NCBI RefSeq assembly: GCF_900291465.1
Contig: NZ_LT985808.1
Span: 1,830,408-1,894,407 of the forward strand
Origin: Bacteroides sp. Marseille-P3684
Lineage (GTDB): Bacteria; Bacteroidota; Bacteroidia; Bacteroidales; Bacteroidaceae
Reading direction: 5' to 3'
DNA length: 64,000 nt
Below the pieces are notes generated by a model, which was not told the origin of the DNA, ran no database searches, and saw only the letters and a list, made by a program, of their open reading frames with translations. Positions 44,782 through 52,728 of the stretch are shown here, one piece after another; position 1 is the stretch's first letter, and every line of letters begins with the position of its first letter. The translations under genes were made by a program, and so were the position numbers.

Positions 44782-45972
44782 ATGATGCTCTCCCAACGTC
44801 CTCGCACAGGAAGGTTGATGATTTTGGTCGGGGCGTCCCTGGCCGTCATTTGCGGCATGCTTTACGTATGCCGCAATTTGTTTTGGGACCGCGGCTTTGA
44901 GATTACCGATGAGCTGGGTGGCAACATCTTCCCGTCCGCCATTCTCTCGACAGCTGCCACCGATGCCGAAATCATGGTGCCTGCCGACAGCAACTACGTC
45001 GGCAAGCCTCTGTCAGGCATTGCCCTGCGTGTGACTTCCGGGCGTGCCAATACCCGTGTGAGGGTCACCTTGAAGGAGTCGCCTTTCTTCTCCGAATCCA
45101 TTTCGGAGTTTGTCTTGCCGAAGGCAGGAACGGAATATACCGTCTATCCGGAAATCGTGTGGAACTACGAAGCGCTGAAGAACAATGTGCAGTCCACTCC
45201 CCTGACCTTTACCGTCCGGATGGAGATGGACGGCAAGGAGTTGCCCGTACGCACCAAGACCCTGTCGGTGCGCAGCGTGAACGAGTGCCTGCTGGGCTAT
45301 CTGGACTCCCGCAACAAGTATCACGACACCGGCATCTTCTTTGCCGCCTATGTCAACGAGGAGAATCCGTTGATAGACAAAGTGCTCCGGGAGGCTCTCA
45401 ATGCGCGCATCGTGAAGCGTTTCTGGGGCTACCAGGGGACGGCAGAGCAGGTTGACCGGCAGGTGTATGCCTTGTGGTATGTGTTGCAGAAGCGCAATTT
45501 CAAGTACAGCTCCATCTCGAACACCAGCCTGTCGTCGAATGTGGTCTTTGCTCAGCGCGTGCGTACGTTTGACGACGCTCTGGCTGCCGCGCAGATCAAC
45601 TGTGTGGACGGCAGTGTGCTGTTCGCTTCCCTGCTGAAGGCAATCAACATCAATCCCATCCTGGTGCGTCTCCCCGGACACATGTTCGTGGGGTATTACA
45701 CCGACAAGACGCACAAGCACGTGAACTTCCTGGAGACGACGCTCATCGGCGAAGTCAATCTCGACGACTTCTTCCCCGAAGAGGCCTTGGACTCCACCGT
45801 GGTGGGAAAGTCGCAGGCTGAGGTGTCGCGGCTGACGTTCGAGAAGTCGAAGCAGTATGCCACGCGCAAGTATGAAGAAAGCAAGGACAAAATCGAGGCA
45901 GGCGAGCGCAACTACATGTTCCTGGAGATTTCCCGAGAGACGCGCAGCCGGGTTCAGCCCATCGGCAAGTGA
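44782..45972 (+). CDS. Hypothetical membrane-anchored protein, transglutaminase-like core
   Basis: This 396-residue protein has one N-terminal membrane segment (about 13-29); the remainder should be periplasmic. I do not recognise a named family. The region about 200-340 looks like a transglutaminase/cysteine-protease fold: N-C-V-D-G-S-V-L-F-A-S-L near 273-284 gives a nucleophile-type cysteine at a helix start, followed by L-V-R-L-P-G-H-M-F-V-G near 294-304 with a histidine and F-L-E-T-T near 318-322. The N-terminal 60-180 is beta-rich. It starts 4 bp after ridA, so they may be co-transcribed. Catalytic activity is conjecture. Confidence 0.75.
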   Translation: MMLSQRPRTGRLMILVGASLAVICGMLYVCRNLFWDRGFEITDELGGNIFPSAILSTAATDAEIMVPADSNYVGKPLSGIALRVTSGRANTRVRVTLKESPFFSESISEFVLPKAGTEYTVYPEIVWNYEALKNNVQSTPLTFTVRMEMDGKELPVRTKTLSVRSVNECLLGYLDSRNKYHDTGIFFAAYVNEENPLIDKVLREALNARIVKRFWGYQGTAEQVDRQVYALWYVLQKRNFKYSSISNTSLSSNVVFAQRVRTFDDALAAAQINCVDGSVLFASLLKAININPILVRLPGHMFVGYYTDKTHKHVNFLETTLIGEVNLDDFFPEEALDSTVVGKSQAEVSRLTFEKSKQYATRKYEESKDKIEAGERNYMFLEISRETRSRVQPIGK

Positions 45973-46020
45973 CGTTCGCTTCTCATTCCCTGTTTGTCAC
46001 ACCTAAATACACAGATAACT

Positions 46021-46410
46021 ATGGAAATAAAAGCAAGATTTGACCATTTCAATATCAATGTGCTCGACCTGGAGCGCAGCATCGAGTTCTATCACAAGGC
46101 ACTGGGCCTGCATGAGCACCACCGCAAGGAGGCAGCCGACGGCTCGTTCATTCTGGTTTACCTGACGGACGACACCGGGCATTTCCTGTTGGAGCTGACC
46201 TGGCTGCGCGACCACACGGAGCCTTATGAGCTGGGTGAGAACGAGAGCCACCTGTGCGTCCGTGTGCCCGGAGACTATGACGAGGTGCGCCGTTTCCACA
46301 AGGAGATGGGGTGCGTCTGCTTCGAAAACGAGGCGATGGGGCTGTACTTCATCAACGACCCCGACGACTATTGGATTGAAGTGCTTCCGCTGAAAGAGGC
46401 GGGCATCTAA
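46021..46410 (+). CDS. VOC-superfamily protein, glyoxalase I-like
   Basis: This 129-residue protein has two beta-alpha-beta-beta-beta modules typical of the vicinal oxygen chelate fold. It begins R-F-D-H-F-N-I-N-V-L-D-L-E-R-S-I-E-F-Y, and metal-ligand-type residues occur at His8, Glu60 (F-L-L-E-L) and Glu121 (D-Y-W-I-E-V-L). It resembles lactoylglutathione lyase in length and motif, but the substrate is not certain. ATG 46021 matches the family N-terminus. It lies 48 bp after the preceding gene and 13 bp before the DUF3805 gene. Confidence 0.85.
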   Translation: MEIKARFDHFNINVLDLERSIEFYHKALGLHEHHRKEAADGSFILVYLTDDTGHFLLELTWLRDHTEPYELGENESHLCVRVPGDYDEVRRFHKEMGCVCFENEAMGLYFINDPDDYWIEVLPLKEAGI

Positions 46411-46423
46411 CGACAGAGTGCCT

Positions 46424-47251
46424 ATGGATAAAAAGAGATACATTGCTCCCGGCGGATGGTTTGCCCTCTACTATCCGGAACGGTGGAGCGAGTTTGAAGA
46501 CGAAGAGGGCAGCTTCCTGTTTTATGACCCCGAGAAATGGAACGGCAACTTCCGCATATCCGCCTACAAGGACCGTTCCTCCTCTTATGCCCGGGAGTCT
46601 GTTGCCGACGAACTGCGTCAGAATGACCAGGCACGTCTGAAGACCGTGGGGAGCTGGGAGTGTGCCTACAGCTGCGAGACCTTCATGGAGGGCAACGAGG
46701 CCTACACCACCCACTTCTGGCTGACGGGAGTGGGCAACGTGTCGGTGGAGTGCAGCTTCACCGTGGCGAAAGGTTCGTCCGTCGAACCGGCGGAAGACAT
46801 CATCGCGTCGCTGGAGATACGTTCCGACAACCGGCGCTATCCCAAGGAGTACATCCCCGTCCGTGTGCTGGAAATCAACGAAATCAATCAGGCGTATGAC
46901 TGGGCGTCCTCCTACATCAAGAAGGCACTGAAGAAGGACTTCACTGCTACCGGGCGCGACCTGGACCACATGCAGAAGGTCATCGACGGAGGCAAGCTCA
47001 ATCCGCGTCAGACGGAGGCTTGGCAGGCATTGGGGCTGACGTTCGGTACCATCCTGGTCAATGAGATGGACGGCATGGACTGGGTGACGGTGATTGACGG
47101 CAGTGAGGAGTACCCTGCCTTGCGTTTTGCCGATACCGACCTGGTGGTTGCCCCGCTGAACCTGTTTGCCGACAAGGTGCGCCGGGGAGAGCCGTGCGAC
47201 GTGAAGAAAGAGTTTGAACGGATTAAGAACGAAGTGGAGCGGAGACTGTAA
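46424..47251 (+). CDS. DUF3805/DUF3806-type conserved protein
   Basis: This 275-residue cytoplasmic-looking protein has no signal peptide or membrane segment. The N-terminal half, with G-G-W-F-A-L-Y-Y-P-E-R-W and F-Y-D-P-E-K-W-N-G-N-F-R-I, is the DUF3805 pattern. The C-terminal half (about 140-275), with L-G-L-T-F-G-T-I-L-V-N-E near 207-218, resembles DUF3806. Function is unknown in the family. Its stop overlaps the ABC-F start (TAATG), so the pair is translationally coupled. I used ATG 46424 rather than the GTG six bases upstream. Confidence 0.8.
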   Translation: MDKKRYIAPGGWFALYYPERWSEFEDEEGSFLFYDPEKWNGNFRISAYKDRSSSYARESVADELRQNDQARLKTVGSWECAYSCETFMEGNEAYTTHFWLTGVGNVSVECSFTVAKGSSVEPAEDIIASLEIRSDNRRYPKEYIPVRVLEINEINQAYDWASSYIKKALKKDFTATGRDLDHMQKVIDGGKLNPRQTEAWQALGLTFGTILVNEMDGMDWVTVIDGSEEYPALRFADTDLVVAPLNLFADKVRRGEPCDVKKEFERIKNEVERRL

Positions 47252-49131
47252 TGGCAAATCCTTATTTACAAGTAGAAGGGCTGACGAAGAGCTTTGGCGA
47301 CCTGCTGCTGTTCCAGCATATCTCGTTCGGCATTGCCGAGGGAGAACGCATCGGTCTGATAGCCAAGAACGGCAGTGGAAAGACTACCTTACTTAATATC
47401 CTAGCAGGCAAGGAGGGGTATGACGAGGGCAGCATCGTGTTCCGTCGTGACCTGCGGGTGGGATACCTGGAACAGTCGCCTGCCTATCCCGAAGAGCTGA
47501 CGGTGCTGGAGGCCTGCTTCTATCACGGCAATGAGACGGTAGACCTCATCCGTGAATACGAACGCTGCATGGAGACCCCGGGCAATCCCGGACTGGACGA
47601 CCTGCTGATGCGCATGGACCATGCCAATGCCTGGGATTACGAGCGGAAGGCCAAGCAGATTCTGTCGCAGCTGAAGATTGACCGCTTCGATCAGCGCGTC
47701 GGTCAGCTCTCCGGCGGTCAGCTGAAACGCGTGGCACTGGCGAACGTCCTCATCAACGAGCCGGACCTGCTCATCCTCGACGAGCCGACCAACCACCTCG
47801 ACCTGGACATGACGGAGTGGCTGGAGGAGTATCTGAAGCGCGGCACGTTGAGCCTGCTCATGGTGACACACGACCGTTATTTCCTCGACCGCGTCTGCTC
47901 GGAAATCATCGAGATAGACAACCGTCAGATTTATTCCTACAAGGGAAACTACAGCTATTACCTGGAGAAACGGCAGGAACGCATTGATGCCACCAATGCG
48001 GAGATTGCCCGTGCGAACAACCTTTACCGGACGGAACTGGAATGGATGCGCCGCATGCCGCAGGCACGCGGTCACAAGGCACGTTACCGCGAAGAGGCGT
48101 TCTATGAGCTGGAGAAGGTGGCGAAACAGCGCATCCGGGAGAAGGATGTGAAGCTGGATGTGAAGGCATCCTACATCGGCTCGAAGATTTTTGAGGCAGA
48201 CCATCTGTACAAGAGCTTCGGCGACCTCAAGATACTCGAAGACTTCTCCTACATCTTTGCCCGCTATGAGAAGATGGGCATCGTGGGCAATAACGGGACG
48301 GGCAAGTCGACCTTCATCAAGATTCTGATGGGGCTGGAACAGCCGGACAGTGGTACGCTGGACATCGGAGAGACCGTGCGCTTCGGCTATTATTCGCAGG
48401 AAGGCTTGCAGTTCGACGAGCAGATGAAAGTCATCGATGTGGTGCAGGACATTGCCGAAGTCATCGAGCTGGGTAATGGCAAACGGCTGACAGCATCGCA
48501 GTTCCTGCAACATTTCCTGTTCACTCCCGAGACACAGCACAGCTATGTCTACAAGCTCAGCGGAGGCGAACGCCGCCGGTTGTACCTGTGTACGGTGCTG
48601 ATGCGCAATCCGAACTTCCTGGTGCTCGACGAGCCTACCAATGACCTCGACATCGTGACGCTGCAGGTGCTTGAAGAATATTTGCAGAACTTCAAGGGAT
48701 GTGTCATTGTGGTGAGTCACGACCGCTACTTCATGGACAAGGTGGTCGACCACCTGCTGGTCTTTAACGGTCAGGCTGACATCCGCGACTTCCCCGGCAA
48801 CTACTCCGATTACCGCGCCTGGAAGGAAGCACGTCAGCAACAGGAGCGGGAAAAGGCAGCTGCCTCTTCCGAGGAGAAGACGGAGAAGACCGCCCGTGTG
48901 CGCCTGAACGACAAACGCCGGATGAGTTTCAAGGAACGTCGGGAGTTTGAACAGCTGGAGAAGGACATCGAAGCGCTGGAGGCGGAGAAGGCACAACTGG
49001 AAGCCGACTTGTGCAGCGGAACGCTTTCCGTTGACGAGCTGACCGAGAAGTCAAAGCGTCTCCCCCTGTTGAATGAGGAGTTGGATGAGAGGACACTCCG
49101 CTGGCTGGAACTGAGCGAGCTGGAGGGATAA
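47251..49131 (+). CDS. uup: ABC-F family ATPase, Uup-like
   Basis: This 626-residue protein has two nucleotide-binding domains and no membrane domain. Walker A motifs are A-K-N-G-S-G-K-T-T near 37-45 and G-N-N-G-T-G-K-S-T near 346-354; ABC signatures are L-S-G-G-Q-L-K-R near 151-158 and L-S-G-G-E-R-R-R near 438-445. The linker between the domains (about 240-310) is the P-site tRNA interaction motif, and a C-terminal coiled coil (about 560-626) is typical of Uup. ABC-F proteins act on ribosomes or, for Uup, have been linked to DNA-related phenotypes. A resistance-type ABC-F is less likely because of the coiled coil. Confidence 0.88.
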   Translation: MANPYLQVEGLTKSFGDLLLFQHISFGIAEGERIGLIAKNGSGKTTLLNILAGKEGYDEGSIVFRRDLRVGYLEQSPAYPEELTVLEACFYHGNETVDLIREYERCMETPGNPGLDDLLMRMDHANAWDYERKAKQILSQLKIDRFDQRVGQLSGGQLKRVALANVLINEPDLLILDEPTNHLDLDMTEWLEEYLKRGTLSLLMVTHDRYFLDRVCSEIIEIDNRQIYSYKGNYSYYLEKRQERIDATNAEIARANNLYRTELEWMRRMPQARGHKARYREEAFYELEKVAKQRIREKDVKLDVKASYIGSKIFEADHLYKSFGDLKILEDFSYIFARYEKMGIVGNNGTGKSTFIKILMGLEQPDSGTLDIGETVRFGYYSQEGLQFDEQMKVIDVVQDIAEVIELGNGKRLTASQFLQHFLFTPETQHSYVYKLSGGERRRLYLCTVLMRNPNFLVLDEPTNDLDIVTLQVLEEYLQNFKGCVIVVSHDRYFMDKVVDHLLVFNGQADIRDFPGNYSDYRAWKEARQQQEREKAAASSEEKTEKTARVRLNDKRRMSFKERREFEQLEKDIEALEAEKAQLEADLCSGTLSVDELTEKSKRLPLLNEELDERTLRWLELSELEG

Positions 49132-49137
49132 CAGAAC

Positions 49138-49194
49138 ACGGGAAGGTGCGTCTGCAGAAGCTTCATGCCTGTTTCTGCGGACGCACCTTCCCGT
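49138..49194 (+). terminator. Terminator after the ABC-F gene
   Basis: A 22-bp stem with one mismatch (49138-49159 with 49173-49194) and a 13-nt loop lies 7 bp after the stop. It lacks a long T run but is very stable. Confidence 0.75.
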
Positions 49195-49207
49195 ATTGTA
49201 CATTGAT

Positions 49208-49267
49208 TTATTCGTTCAGGCTTTTGTTGATGCTGTCGATGTAGTCGAGCACTTCTGTTTTTATTGA
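49208..49267 (-). pseudogene. Displaced 3' end of engB
   Basis: On the minus strand this reads ...[16 protein letters not shown]-stop, with the stop at 49208-49210. The intact engB at 52132 ends [10 protein letters not shown]-stop. Only the segment 49224-49255 matches at the DNA level; codons further upstream do not continue into engB. The fragment is best read as the original gene tail, cut off from engB by the insertion of the 49256-52141 island, with the island supplying a new tail two residues shorter. Confidence 0.75.
49224..49255. repeat. 32-bp direct repeat, distal copy (putative att site)
   Basis: These 32 bp are identical to 52142-52173 within engB. The repeats flank the AT-rich island in the same orientation. 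The sequence diverges on both sides at once, as expected for a recombination core. Confidence 0.85.
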
Positions 49268-49604
49268 ATCCCGAGTTGATTTTATGGAATACATAATATA
49301 CACATTCATACTTTTTTCTTAAATTTGCAACGCTGGTGGATGGAGTTTCATTCATTAGTATATAGGTTTATTAATTGAGGAAAGTGTTCCCATCCTATAT
49401 TGCTTATTAAGATATTGAGCTTTGGCTCTTATTCTCTGATCTGAAAACCGCCAATTTGAAGACATGTGAGAATAAGTAGAAAAGAGTTCACGTCCATATA
49501 GGGCGTGAACCATTTGTGCTTATTTACATGTCAGGCTACTTGGCGGTGCCTCAGATCAAAATAAGTAACGGATGGTTCCGCCTTTTTTTATTATCAGAAT
49601 AGAT

Positions 49605-49814
49605 ATGGTACACATTGGTCAGGTTATTCAAGAGGAGATTCGAAAACAAGGGCGTACTGTTAGCTGGTTTGCTCAGCAATTATTTTGCGATAGGAGCAAT
49701 GTGTATAAAATCTTCAAAAAAGAAAGTATAGATTCTGCTCTACTTGTACGGATTTCAATCATCCTGAAAAGGGATTTCTTTCAGTTGTATAGTGAAGATA
49801 TATATAGAAAGTAG
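49605..49814 (+). CDS. XRE-family helix-turn-helix regulator, small
   Basis: This 69-residue protein is essentially only a Cro/CI-type DNA-binding domain: I-G-Q-V-I-Q-E-E-I-R-K-Q-G-R-T-V-S-W-F-A-Q-Q-L near 4-26, recognition helix region D-R-S-N-V-Y-K-I-F-K-K near 29-39. Genes of this type are frequent in Bacteroidetes accessory DNA. I used the internal ATG at 49605; the frame opens at 49572, but that part lies over a T-rich hairpin. It is the only regulator of the island. Confidence 0.8.
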   Translation: MVHIGQVIQEEIRKQGRTVSWFAQQLFCDRSNVYKIFKKESIDSALLVRISIILKRDFFQLYSEDIYRK

Positions 49815-49836
49815 GCTTTCGTATGGCCTTTTGTTG

Positions 49837-49851
49837 TGGACAAAGTGTCCA
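49837..49851. promoter_or_regulatory. TGGACA-n3-TGTCCA dyad
   Basis: A 6-bp perfect dyad with AAG in the centre, 23 bp after the XRE stop. A near-identical copy with the same flanks occurs at 55345-55359. It may be an operator or a small 3' hairpin. Confidence 0.4.
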
Positions 49852-49907
49852 TAGAAATGTGGTGATTGTGGAAGTATGTTTGAGGGCTCGTCCTCATGTA
49901 TGTTGCT

Positions 49908-49915
49908 TACATTTG
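49908..49915 (+). promoter_or_regulatory. Bacteroides-type -7 element within the island
   Basis: TACATTTG, a full TAnnTTTG match, ends 13 bp before the ATG at 49929, so the transcript would have a very short leader. Confidence 0.6.
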
Positions 49916-49928
49916 CAAAAAATGAAAT

Positions 49929-50315
49929 ATGCGAATGTTCCGTTACATATCAATGGTTGCCTTATTATTCTGTTCATGTAGGGTGTACAGTGAAGATTTC
50001 CAGATAACTCAGATAAAGTCTTCAAATGTGCTGTACCGTTATTGGGCAACCAGACATCTTCATAAGAAAGGCAATAATATTATTACTATATCTTTTGAAG
50101 ATTCATTGGCCTATGTGTCTTATAAAGGTGAAAATAGGAGAGTGTTGTTCTTCCAGTCACCCCACGGACGTTATACATATTATAAGAACAAGTATGGGCT
50201 GACCGCTTATCTTCGTTTGGATAGTACTTTACGGAACGCCAACTTCACAATTGTTAGAAAAAGCAGTCAATCGCTTAATATAAATTTGGTTAAGGTTAGG
50301 GAGAATGAAGAATGA
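49929..50315 (+). CDS. Hypothetical exported protein (island)
   Basis: I do not recognise this 128-residue protein. The N-terminus is a lipoprotein-like signal (A-L-L-F-C-S-C near 11-17, Cys17 possible lipid site, although Arg follows). The mature part is small, basic and beta-rich with many tyrosines. The stop lies 10 bp inside the next gene, so the two are coupled. AT-rich codon use matches the rest of the island. Confidence 0.65.
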   Translation: MRMFRYISMVALLFCSCRVYSEDFQITQIKSSNVLYRYWATRHLHKKGNNIITISFEDSLAYVSYKGENRRVLFFQSPHGRYTYYKNKYGLTAYLRLDSTLRNANFTIVRKSSQSLNINLVKVRENEE

Positions 50316-51495
50316 TATGAAGATTATATATGTATTAAGTGTTTGTTTCGTTTTTGTAACAAACTATGTGTTTCCACAATCAACTCATAATAGATTGAAG
50401 GTAAATGCAAATTTGGCAGCAAGTGACTATATTGGTTTTTATCAGAAAAACATTAGCCAACAAAAGAACAGCAGATGTGCAATGTATCCATCTTGTTCCA
50501 ATTATGGGATGCAAGTTTTTAAGGAAAGGCCTTTTTGGGAAGCCGTCATATTGACGGCAGACAGATTATGCCGATGTAGTCATGACACTCGTTTCTATGA
50601 TGTGACTTATGAAGCGGGTTATAAAAGTTACATTGATTATCCGTATTATGAGAAAGTGCCGTTTTCTGTCATCGCAAACAGATCACGGATATACAATGTT
50701 CCGTCTGTAAAGTGTAGGCAAGACAGGGATTCTACCATTGTTTTTATTCATCAACAAATAAACAAAGGACATTATGATGTGGCTTTGCTTAAAATAGAAG
50801 AGGGCCTCTTCGAACAAAAATTGCCGACTGACTCCTTATACTATTTGAAATTGGTATGTTACAGAGGGTTGGACCTTCTGGAGGAAGGTGTTTTTGACTA
50901 TGAAACGAATATAGACGAATCATTAAAGAAAGACGGGAATATAGGCTTGCAGATAGCCTTAATGTATAAAGATTTGGGTAACGTCGAGGGGGCTGCTAAT
51001 GTGTTGCGGCGCAATGTTGCAGTTTTGAATGATAGCAACTTGTTGTATAGAACCTGTTTATTGCAGGCTGTTTTGGATGCACAGCAAGAAAAATGGGATT
51101 CTTCAAGGAAGAATTTTGTGCAAGCCTGTCGATATAACCCTGAAATGGAAAGCATGTTGGATAGAAACCTGTTGGCATTGGAGAAACTCAAGAGTAGGAA
51201 ACGAAAGAGTCCGATATGGGCAGGTATCTTTTCTATACTTCCGGGAGGAGGCTATCTTTATACCGGACACAAAGGGAGCGCATTGACCTCATTTGCCATT
51301 AATTCGTTATTGGCCTATGCAACATATACCAGTATAAAGACGAAAAATTATGGTTGGGCCGGAGTTTGTGGATTCTTGTCTTTATCTTTTTATATTGGTA
51401 ATATCAATGGTGCTTCACGTAGTGCCGTGAGATATAACCAACGGGAACAAAAAAGGATTCTGGGTGAAATAGAGAATATCAATCATATTTATTAA
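50305..51495 (+). CDS. Exported YidD-domain protein with TPR-like and membrane C-terminal parts (island)
   Basis: This 396-residue protein starts with a signal peptide (about 5-24), then a YidD-type domain (about 38-95) with R-C-A-M-Y-P-S-C-S-N-Y-G-M-Q near 57-70 and L-T-A-D-R-L-C-R-C-S-H-D near 81-92. Ordinary YidD is a free about 75-residue cytoplasmic-side protein that helps YidC/SecYEG insertion; here it is exported and extended. About 130-290 is helical and TPR-like, and the end (about 305-385) has two or three membrane segments beginning P-I-W-A-G-I-F-S-I-L-P-G-G-G-Y-L-Y-T-G. An alternative start is ATG 50317, one base after the preceding stop. Function unknown. Confidence 0.75.
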   Translation: MKNDMKIIYVLSVCFVFVTNYVFPQSTHNRLKVNANLAASDYIGFYQKNISQQKNSRCAMYPSCSNYGMQVFKERPFWEAVILTADRLCRCSHDTRFYDVTYEAGYKSYIDYPYYEKVPFSVIANRSRIYNVPSVKCRQDRDSTIVFIHQQINKGHYDVALLKIEEGLFEQKLPTDSLYYLKLVCYRGLDLLEEGVFDYETNIDESLKKDGNIGLQIALMYKDLGNVEGAANVLRRNVAVLNDSNLLYRTCLLQAVLDAQQEKWDSSRKNFVQACRYNPEMESMLDRNLLALEKLKSRKRKSPIWAGIFSILPGGGYLYTGHKGSALTSFAINSLLAYATYTSIKTKNYGWAGVCGFLSLSFYIGNINGASRSAVRYNQREQKRILGEIENINHIY

Positions 51496-51514
51496 TTTTC
51501 TAATTTAAATTGTT

Positions 51515-52039
51515 ATGTATAACAAAATCATTAATTCATTCTGTTTTAAGCCTGTGGCTTTACTTTTGATGTGTGCCGTTCTGTTCATGTCTTTTACGTT
51601 GCCGAACGAAACAGTAATTTTAAAATCAGGAACTGTGATTCCTTTGGAGTTAATGTCTACGTTGACAAGTAAAACTGCACGTACAGGACAAACTGTGGAT
51701 TTTAGGGTTACTAGTGATGTAAAGGTGAATGGCAAGGTTGTGGTGGCGGCCGGTTCTGTTGCCCAAGGACAGGTTGTCCGTGCTAAAAAGAATGGTTTGC
51801 TGGGTTCGGAAGGTGAACTGGAGATTACGGTGAAAACGATTAAAGCTGTCGATGGAAGTGTTATTTATTGTACAGCCAATAATTTGATGGACGAAGGTGG
51901 TAACAAATTGGCAATTTCTATTGTCTTTACCGTTTTATGTTTGTTTGGATTCTTGATTAAAGGAGGAACGGCTGAGATTCCTGCAGGAGCACAGATTCAG
52001 GCTATTGTTAATTCAGATACAGAAATTCAGCTGAATTGA
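51515..52039 (+). CDS. Hypothetical exported protein with C-terminal hydrophobic segment (island)
   Basis: This 174-residue protein has a signal peptide (about 12-29) and a small beta domain (about 33-120) in which V-I-P-L-E-L, A-R-T-G-Q-T-V-D-F-R-V and A-G-S-V-A-Q-G-Q-V form a repeating strand pattern reminiscent of bacterial SH3/OB-like folds. One hydrophobic segment lies near 128-147 and is followed by A-E-I-P-A-G-A-Q-I-Q-A. No family name can be given with confidence. It is 19 bp after the YidD-fusion gene and ends before a strong terminator. Confidence 0.65.
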   Translation: MYNKIINSFCFKPVALLLMCAVLFMSFTLPNETVILKSGTVIPLELMSTLTSKTARTGQTVDFRVTSDVKVNGKVVVAAGSVAQGQVVRAKKNGLLGSEGELEITVKTIKAVDGSVIYCTANNLMDEGGNKLAISIVFTVLCLFGFLIKGGTAEIPAGAQIQAIVNSDTEIQLN

Positions 52040-52074
52040 TAGATGAAATTGAAAGTTTGAGGCTTATTTTTTAT

Positions 52075-52126
52075 AGACAGAGTCATTTGGTGAAGAATAT
52101 ACTTGCTGAATGACTCTGTCTTTTTA
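52075..52126 (+). terminator. Terminator of the island transcript
   Basis: The perfect 13-bp stem AGACAGAGTCATT (52075-52087) / AATGACTCTGTCT (52109-52121) is followed by five T. It also faces the end of engB on the other strand. Confidence 0.85.
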
Positions 52127-52131
52127 TGTTT

Positions 52132-52728
52132 TTAAAGCGACTTGTTGATGCTGTCGATGTAGTCGAGCACTTCGTTCCGTCCGGTCTGCTTCTCGGCGGA
52201 CGTGAGGAAGTAGGGGGGAAGCTCTTCCCATTGCTCCTCCAGCTTGTGGAGGTAGTTGGCGATGTTCTCGCGTTGTTGGGTGATGTTCAGCTTGTCGGCT
52301 TTGGTGAAGATGATGGCAAACGGCACCCCGTTTTCCCCCAGCCATTCGATAAACTCCAAATCAATCTTCTGTGGTTCGTGGCGGCTGTCGACGAGCACAA
52401 ACAGGCAGGTGAGCGCCTCACGGTCCAGGACATAGTCTTCGATGATTTGCTGTATCTTTTCCTGTTGCTTCTTTCCCCGCTTGGCATATCCGTAGCCCGG
52501 GAGGTCTACCAGGTACCACTGCTTGTTGATGAGGAAGTGGTTGATGAGGAGGGTCTTGCCCGGAGTGGAAGAAGTCATGGCAAGTTTCGGCTTGCGGGTG
52601 AGCATATTGATAAGGCTCGATTTTCCCACATTGGAGCGTCCGATGAACGCATACTCAGGCAGTCCGTCCTGCGGACATTTGTCAATCCGGGTGTTACTGA
52701 TTTTGAATTCTGCGCTGGTTATTTCCAT
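52132..52728 (-). CDS. engB: Ribosome biogenesis GTPase EngB/YsxC
   Basis: This 198-residue GTPase is needed for assembly of the large ribosomal subunit. G1 is G-R-S-N-V-G-K-S-S near 31-39, G3 is D-L-P-G-Y-G near 76-81 and G4 is T-K-A-D near 146-149. The last about 11 codons overlap the 32-bp direct repeat (52142-52173), so the C-terminus was apparently re-supplied by the integrated island; the protein still ends in a normal-looking D-S-I-N-K-S-L. The start overlaps the end of the symporter gene by 10 bp. Confidence 0.95.
   Translation of the reverse strand: MEITSAEFKISNTRIDKCPQDGLPEYAFIGRSNVGKSSLINMLTRKPKLAMTSSTPGKTLLINHFLINKQWYLVDLPGYGYAKRGKKQQEKIQQIIEDYVLDREALTCLFVLVDSRHEPQKIDLEFIEWLGENGVPFAIIFTKADKLNITQQRENIANYLHKLEEQWEELPPYFLTSAEKQTGRNEVLDYIDSINKSL
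52142..52173. repeat. 32-bp direct repeat, copy inside engB (putative att site)
   Basis: Identical to 49224-49255. This copy forms the current coding end of engB. Confidence 0.85.

Larger units (their letters stand above)
49256..52141. mobile_element. Small integrated island at the 3' end of engB, no integrase
   Basis: About 2.9 kb are bounded by the 32-bp direct repeat of the engB 3' end. The content is much more AT-rich than both flanks and holds an XRE-type regulator, two small exported proteins and an exported YidD-domain fusion. The first about 350 bp (49256-49604) has no gene but has a hairpin at 49486-49510 (GTTCACG / CGTGAAC) and a GGCGG / CCGCC pair followed by seven T at about 49543-49589. 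No integrase, transposase or relaxase is encoded, so it is either a remnant or an element moved by a helper. Confidence 0.75.

Noticed and set aside
48834-49355. Minus-strand frame of 173 codons across the end of the ABC-F gene
   Set aside because: It lies opposite a strong terminator and the coiled coil of the ABC-F protein; the serine-rich translation is typical of an antisense shadow.
49605-52039. Prophage remnant as an explanation for the island
   Set aside because: Only an XRE-type regulator is phage-like; no structural, lysis or recombination gene is present.
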